From: Eutrigla gurnardus
Lineage: Eukaryota; Chordata; Actinopteri; Perciformes; Triglidae
NCBI GenBank assembly: GCA_963514095.1
Contig: OY741275.1
Span: 6,674,151-6,738,150, forward strand
Direction of reading: 5' to 3'
Length of the DNA stretch: 64,000 nucleotides
Under the pieces are notes generated by a model. It had not been told where the DNA came from and did no database searches. It was given only the letters and a program-made list of their open reading frames with translations. The translations under genes were made by a program, and so were the position numbers. Below are positions 63,388-64,000 of the stretch, piece after piece; position 1 is the stretch's first letter, and each line of letters begins with the position of its first letter.

Positions 63388-64000
63388 CCACCACCATCAT
63401 CATCATCATCATCAATTTGATCAAGATCCAGATCTTACCTGATCTTCTAAAGCAGGGGTGTCAAACTGATCCAGTAAAGGGCCGTGTGGCTGCAGGTTTT
63501 CATTCCAACCAAGCAAGAACACACCTGATCCAACCAATCAAGGTGTGAAGGCAAATCAGGTAGGTGAATAAGTCAAGTCAGGTGTGTTCTTGCTTGGTTG
63601 GAAGGAAAACCTGCAGCCACACGGCCCTTTACTGGATCAGTTTGACACCCCTGTTCTAAAGCAATGAACACATTTATTTAAAAAGCACCAAAATAATACA
63701 TAAAAATGAACTAAAATGATACTTTTTAAAAAGCAATACAACAATAGTGTAGAAACATTCATCTCTATGTGTCCTGTAATTATCAGGATGTTCCGAGTCC
63801 CAATGCAAGTCCTTTTATATTGATTACCTACTGATAGAGTCTGGGTCAATACTTTCATACTACAATATGAAATATTGTCATTTTGTCGACTGTCTTGATT
63901 ACTTAAATTAAAAACAGTGATTTTGTTGAGTGTGTGTGTGAGTGTGACATCTCACTGGGGTTCTGAGGGAACAGAGTGCAGCTCTTGCAGTGGATTATCT
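28640..64000 (-). CDS. enox1: Ecto-NOX disulfide-thiol exchanger 1 (ENOX family), 5' end outside window
   Basis: ENOX proteins are cell-surface, copper-containing proteins reported to alternate hydroquinone/NADH oxidase and protein disulfide-thiol interchange activities. Exons, 5' to 3' on the minus strand: 64000-63956 (cut by the edge), 63321-63115, 62729-62496, 58891-58679, 54945-54839, 52085-51968, 44959-44754, 41409-41302, 36651-36595, 33662-33560, 29117-29032 and 28771-28640 (TGA). All borders are GT-AG and all phases agree, giving about 538 residues here. Order of parts: HCKSCTLFP block; RRM (RTVFVGGLPENAS, KNFCHIRFSEEFM); ENOX core (SSTDKKDSGRIHVDFAQARD, WIDRGEVNRRTANHFYSM); acidic and basic linker; coiled coil (LKEENDSLRWQLDAYRNEVE); C-terminal domain with HVH (proposed copper site) and GVGATL (proposed nucleotide site). 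Enox1 is preferred over enox2 because XPO4, EEF1AKMT1 and ENOX1 share human chromosome 13; some C-terminal residues could suit enox2. Family call is very sure, paralogue less so. Confidence 0.88.
29325..29490 (-). mobile_element. SINE fragment, reverse strand, internally deleted
   Basis: Reverse complement of parts of the 16330-16690 SINE: the ATCCATCC tail complement near 29330, then GACTGTGGGAGGAATCCGGA, AGAGAACCCACGC and GGGGAGAACATGCAGAC. The middle is missing and the copy is diverged. Confidence 0.6.
31364..32041 (+). mobile_element. TIR element without coding capacity, copy 2
   Basis: 678 bp with perfect 18-bp inverted ends, GGGTGCAGTCGAATAGTC and its complement (32024-32041). Most of its length matches copy 1 at 21286-22045 in the same order and orientation. 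No transposase frame and no clear target-site duplication. Probably a non-autonomous DNA transposon; superfamily not determined. Confidence 0.75.
34647..34695. repeat. (GT)n microsatellite
   Basis: About 24 GT units in an enox1 intron; one imperfect unit near the start. Confidence 0.9.
35594..36009 (+). mobile_element. Solo LTR-like element with 5-bp target duplication
   Basis: A 416 bp segment starting TGTCACGCC and ending AACCTGACA, so it has the TG...CA ends and short inverted TGTCA/TGACA termini of LTRs. It is flanked by the 5-bp direct repeat GTAGC (35589-35593 and 36010-36014). A poly(A) signal AATAAA lies near 35948. Flanking sequences on both sides belong to one older dispersed repeat, so it inserted into that. 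No internal retroviral or retrotransposon genes remain. Confidence 0.75.
36480..36545 (-). mobile_element. SINE fragment, reverse strand
   Basis: Contains AGAGAACCCACACTAACACG, GGGGAGAACATGCAAACT and AACCCGAACCTGG, the reverse complement of the body of the 16330-16690 SINE. It lies 50 bp from the enox1 exon at 36595-36651. Confidence 0.55.
38338..38551. mobile_element. Small inverted-repeat (MITE-like) element
   Basis: Left arm contains CGGCATATTAGGGCCACTGT and the right arm its near complement, ACAGTGGCCCTTATGCCGCC. The arms are about 40 bp and the whole about 215 bp. A diverged relative of one arm (GGCATAGTAGGGCCATTGTA) occurs near 37008. No coding capacity; target duplication not resolved. 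Confidence 0.5.
38660..38830 (+). repeat. Dispersed repeat, copy related to 19830-19990
   Basis: Second, diverged copy of the family described at 19830-19990, same orientation, with shared blocks such as AATTCGTGTCCCTGTACACA. Confidence 0.55.
41302..41409 (-). CDS. enox1: enox1 coiled-coil exon downstream of the minisatellite
   Basis: A 108 bp, phase 0-0 exon encoding LLSLQEKLTSKEAELEQARE and ending LRLKDK. Acceptor TTGTCTTCCAG, donor AAG|GTGAGC. It continues the coiled coil of the exon across the 3 kb array, and matches the ENOX1 segment between the coiled-coil core and the TNG linker. Confidence 0.88.
41766..44753 (-). repeat. Minisatellite built from an enox1 exon end and its 5' splice site
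   Basis: About 3.0 kb of tandem units, 35 bp (long form) or 32 bp (lacking one CTG), so roughly 85-90 copies. Read on the minus strand each unit is CATGCAGCAG|GTACACTCCT followed by CTAATATAATACCAG. The first part is identical to the last bases of the upstream exon (44754-44959) and the first intron bases after it. Variants include TATTA/TACAT in the spacer, C/T in ATGCTGG/ATGTTGG, and rare substitutions. Rare variants recur in pairs (GTTAAC near 42080 and 42930; GGCGTG near 44373 and 44611), showing larger internal duplications. The array spans almost the whole intron before exon 41409-41302. Assembly length may be underestimated. Confidence 0.95.
44754..44959 (-). CDS. enox1: enox1 coiled-coil exon whose 3' end seeds the minisatellite
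   Basis: A 206 bp exon (phase 1 in, phase 0 out) encoding SLKEENDSLRWQLDAYRNEV and ending HSMQQ. Its last bases and donor read GCATGCAGCAG|GTACACTCC. This same sequence, exon end plus donor, is the repeat unit of the 3 kb array that fills the following intron. The upstream junction with exon 52085-51968 restores EEYGVCDQTQ. The intron between them carries the DIRS element. Confidence 0.92.
44960..45766. other. enox1 intron flank left of the DIRS element
   Basis: About 800 bp of AT-rich intron between the coiled-coil exon (its acceptor TCTCCTGCAG at 44960) and the DIRS 3' end. No repeat or gene recognised. Confidence 0.6.
45807..45952. repeat. DIRS inverted terminal repeat (element 3' side)
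   Basis: 146 bp from TGACCGCCAGAGGCGG to GATCTGTTCCC, inverted match to 51647-51792. Outside it, 45767-45806 is unique terminal sequence that is complemented in the internal region at about 46003-46047. Confidence 0.92.
46003..46099. repeat. DIRS internal complementary region
   Basis: First half (CCAGGATTCATAGAACCGTA ... AACTTTCG) complements the left terminus at 45767-45813. Second half (TTCTATTTCATCCTTACTGA and on through GGCGGTGCTTAAAGCACTGG) complements the right terminus up to 51809. Their direct junction represents the two ends brought together, the template for circularisation in the DIRS replication model. Confidence 0.88.
46138..47200 (-). CDS. DIRS tyrosine recombinase (integrase) frame
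   Basis: Encodes the YR that integrates the circular DNA intermediate. The domain covers about the last 330-350 residues. Seen in order: an N-terminal SAM-like/core-binding part (APSTRVQYENRWRLFSNWC), the first catalytic Arg in SAKRVGELHAL, the H-x-x-R box in CHSTRRVSTSWAALRG, and the catalytic Tyr in GTFARFYRV. It ends SAAAPNE and stop. The frame is open far upstream (to 49041), overlapping the RT frame, so the true start is not visible; the given start is the rough domain edge, overlapping the RT-RNaseH end at 47157. All four catalytic positions are present. Confidence 0.88.
47157..49364 (-). CDS. DIRS reverse transcriptase-RNase H frame
   Basis: Copies element RNA to DNA. RT motifs in order: GFRPILDLRGLNRFL, TTVDLKDAYFHVPI (first catalytic Asp), LPFGLSLSPRVFTRV, VLPYLDDWLV (catalytic Asp pair) and VYLGMVLD. 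RNase H follows: TTDACLSGWGAVW, INALELRAVHLAL, VRSDNMSTV and NLAADFLSR. The tail (VDLFASAESTHCPLWFS and downstream) corresponds to the region where DIRS elements carry a Dam-like methyltransferase-related domain; this last assignment is inferred. About 735 codons from the first ATG of the frame, but the first 100 or so overlap the gag end and may be noncoding in this frame. No stop or frameshift inside the domains. Confidence 0.9.
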   Translation of the reverse strand: MVLLPWRRWRELPRLLRPGSGYPVYAGVCPLLAGPGAPRLSPGSALSHLVTLVACGGLSGLLSSLWMIFGPPGAYLPGSLVPRSPTVAPPEPREAGGAGARATGPVVGCFSQQQLSYWAACTSDPWVVSTLTQGYELQFRRRPLAFSRVKTTVVSDPVKALALSQELSALLAKGAIEPVDPLLHPRGFYSRYFLVAKKGGGFRPILDLRGLNRFLKVLPFHMLTTSDTLRVVTRGEWFTTVDLKDAYFHVPIASHHRCFLRFAFRGRHFQFRVLPFGLSLSPRVFTRVVSAALAPLQKQGMKVLPYLDDWLVCAPSQCLVAQDTARLLQHVARLGLTVNFPKSVLDPSQRVVYLGMVLDSVTMRAYLSPRRVDDILLRLPLFRGGRMVPFLRFLQLLGKLTAASAVVPLGLLSLRPLQMWLNSLHLDPKWHGYRKVRVSRRCLISLSPWRQRSFLSVGVPLGAIPSRREMVTTDACLSGWGAVWQGRTAQGQWPAQHHTHINALELRAVHLALVHFLPHLLGKHVLVRSDNMSTVAQINHQGGTRSAQLLQVARSLLTWAYPRLASLRAAFIPGERNLAADFLSRRKPPPGEWRLHPEVVEMLWGLFGRAEVDLFASAESTHCPLWFSWTEVTSPLGQDALAHDWPQCPLYAFPPLPLILPTLQRVLLQGHRLLLVAPFWPGRLWFPLLRRLCCSSPWRLPYRTDLLSQLGGLIWHPDPGRLQLWACPLQGPTHC
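49063..50577 (-). pseudogene. DIRS gag-like ORF1 with one in-frame stop
   Basis: Putative nucleocapsid protein. The start is put at the ATG at 50577 (MAHPCVACAAPL), typical of fish DIRS ORF1, rather than the ATG 22 codons upstream. The N-terminus has paired cysteines (CVACA, CPPCLGL, CMNC) suggesting a zinc-binding module, then a basic PKKKGRG stretch and an acidic/serine region. The frame is stopped at 49861-49863 (TAG) just after SEEYLK, yet continues open in the same frame for another 265 codons (LHACWRDTR ... DLLTKAYDAAARMGRIGNSL ... ASRGGGGRR) to a stop at 49063. The second part is clearly the same protein. The last 300 nt overlap the start of the RT frame. Confidence 0.85.
50645..51385. 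repeat. 107-bp tandem repeat in the DIRS leader (about 7 units)
   Basis: The landmark AG(C/T)GTTACCGGGAGCGGGAG recurs at 50691, 50798, 50905, 51012, 51119, 51226 and 51333, exactly 107 bp apart. A partial, diverged unit near 50602 falls at the gag start. Units differ at only a few positions. The array sits between the 5' inverted repeat and gag, in the transcribed leader. Confidence 0.93.
51647..51792. repeat. DIRS inverted terminal repeat (element 5' side)
   Basis: 146 bp, inverted match to 45807-45952 with no mismatch noticed by eye. In DIRS elements the promoter for the genomic RNA is expected here. The remaining terminal bases reach about 51809. Confidence 0.92.
52086..54838. other. enox1 intron (52.1-54.8 kb)
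   Basis: No gene seen. A (GAAT)n tract lies at about 53359-53384 and an (AAAC)n tract at about 54342-54368. Otherwise unique-looking AT-rich sequence. Confidence 0.6.
54839..54945 (-). CDS. enox1: enox1 exon (VFTATTRQKAWDHF)
   Basis: A 107 bp exon encoding VEQITAVFTATTRQKAWDHF and NIDIWRKQCE. The acceptor is unusual, ACCCCAAAAG, and the pyrimidine tract is interrupted by a (CCT)n stretch just upstream (54964-54980 on the plus strand). The phase is right: T|TC gives the Phe of the conserved TQFEQI. Confidence 0.88.
54946..58678. other. enox1 intron (54.9-58.7 kb)
   Basis: No gene seen. Contains an 8-bp tandem repeat (GATGTACT/GGTGTACT, 8 copies, 56541-56604) and short CA/GT tracts. Unique-looking otherwise. 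Confidence 0.6.
56541..56604. repeat. 8-bp tandem repeat (8 units)
   Basis: Units GATGTACT and GGTGTACT in the order A A A G A A G G (by the second base). Short, intronic. Confidence 0.88.
58679..58891 (-). CDS. enox1: enox1 core exon (WIDRGEVNRR)
   Basis: A 213 bp exon encoding DDHNFSEATAVLFTWIDRGE, VNRRTANHFYSMIQSANSHV and a charged helix to LAILTQ. Acceptor GCTGAATTTAG, donor CAGT|GTAAGG. Strongly conserved in ENOX proteins. Confidence 0.92.
58892..62495. other. enox1 intron (58.9-62.5 kb)
   Basis: AT-rich intron without recognised repeats or genes on either strand. Confidence 0.6.
62496..62729 (-). CDS. enox1: enox1 exon after the RRM (STDKKDSGRIHVDF)
   Basis: A 234 bp exon encoding YRMRIGSSTDKKDSGRIHVD, FAQARDDLYEWECQQRLLAR and RPPSPPPIVHFSEHEAAMLA. 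It finishes the RRM and starts the ENOX core. Acceptor TCCTCTCAG, donor AAAG|GTGAGA. Confidence 0.92.
63115..63321 (-). CDS. enox1: enox1 exon encoding the RRM domain
   Basis: A 207 bp exon. Encodes LPPPSTRERPPGCRTVFVGG (RNP2-like), the EEVFDQCGEI-type helix (here REVFDQCGEIIAI) and KNFCHIRF (RNP1-like), ending YLSG. The acceptor is TGTGTTCAG and the donor CTGTCAG|GTGAGC. The intron just upstream contains an (ATC)n array at 63337-63415 and a hAT MITE at 63453-63653. The part of exon 63956-64000 that is visible joins it in phase (A|AC gives Asn). Confidence 0.9.
63337..63415. repeat. (ATC)n trinucleotide array
   Basis: About 25 ATC units with a CACC interruption. On the minus strand (GAT)n, it lies only 15 bp upstream of the RRM exon acceptor, where the pyrimidine tract and branch site would be. 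Confidence 0.93.
63453..63653. mobile_element. hAT-type MITE with 8-bp target duplication
   Basis: 201 bp with terminal inverted repeats starting CAGGGGTGTCAAACTGATCC, about 80 bp long and nearly perfect, so the whole element folds into a hairpin. It is flanked by identical 8-bp direct repeats TTCTAAAG (63445-63452 and 63654-63661). The CAGGGGTGTCAAACT end and the 8-bp duplication are characteristic of hAT-family MITEs in fish. No coding capacity. Confidence 0.9.
63956..64000 (-). CDS. enox1: enox1 exon cut by the right edge
   Basis: 45 nt of an exon whose 5' part lies outside. Encodes IIHCKSCTLFPQNP, recognisable as the conserved ENOX block preceding the RRM. Donor CCCCA|GTGAGA. Confidence 0.8.

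Overview
The window looks like a teleost (probably percomorph) nuclear chromosome. It has intron-rich vertebrate genes with GT-AG introns, many (CA)n/(TG)n arrays, tRNA-derived SINEs, hAT-type MITEs and a DIRS-type tyrosine-recombinase retrotransposon. Nothing bacterial or viral was seen. Gene calls rest on recognising protein families by eye; no database search was run.

Layout: (1) 985-7849 (+) holds the last 11 coding exons of xpo4 (exportin-4), followed by a 3' UTR of about 1.5 kb with three (CA)n arrays. (2) 11208-13599 (+), with a probable noncoding first exon ending at 9976, is a complete four-coding-exon eef1akmt1 (n6amt2), the eEF1A lysine methyltransferase, with the DPPY motif intact. 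(3) About 13.8-28.6 kb is a gene-free intergenic stretch between convergent genes. It is filled with microsatellites, a SINE, a roughly 1 kb foldback element bounded by TTAA, and a TIR element that has a second copy at 31.4 kb. (4) 28640-64000 (-) is an ENOX-family gene, best called enox1 (ecto-NOX disulfide-thiol exchanger). Eleven complete coding exons plus one cut by the right edge were placed, with exon phases that agree throughout. XPO4, EEF1AKMT1 and ENOX1 all lie on human chromosome 13, which supports enox1 over enox2.

Two structures in the enox1 introns stand out. The first is a roughly 3 kb minisatellite (about 41.77-44.75 kb) abutting the 3' end of a coiled-coil exon. Its 32/35-bp unit is a copy of the last bases of that exon plus its 5' splice site, so the intron carries on the order of 85-90 tandem copies of a CAG|GTACAC donor directly downstream of the real one. 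The second is a nearly intact 6.04 kb DIRS-like element (45767-51809, same strand as the gene). It has 146-bp inverted terminal repeats, an internal complementary region matching the joined termini, overlapping gag, RT-RNaseH and tyrosine recombinase frames, a 107-bp tandem repeat in the leader, and one in-frame stop in gag.

The cellular genes are an export receptor, a translation-factor methyltransferase and a cell-surface redox protein. They show no sign of working together; the grouping looks like conserved vertebrate synteny. The most unusual biology here is in the repeats, above all the splice-donor minisatellite.
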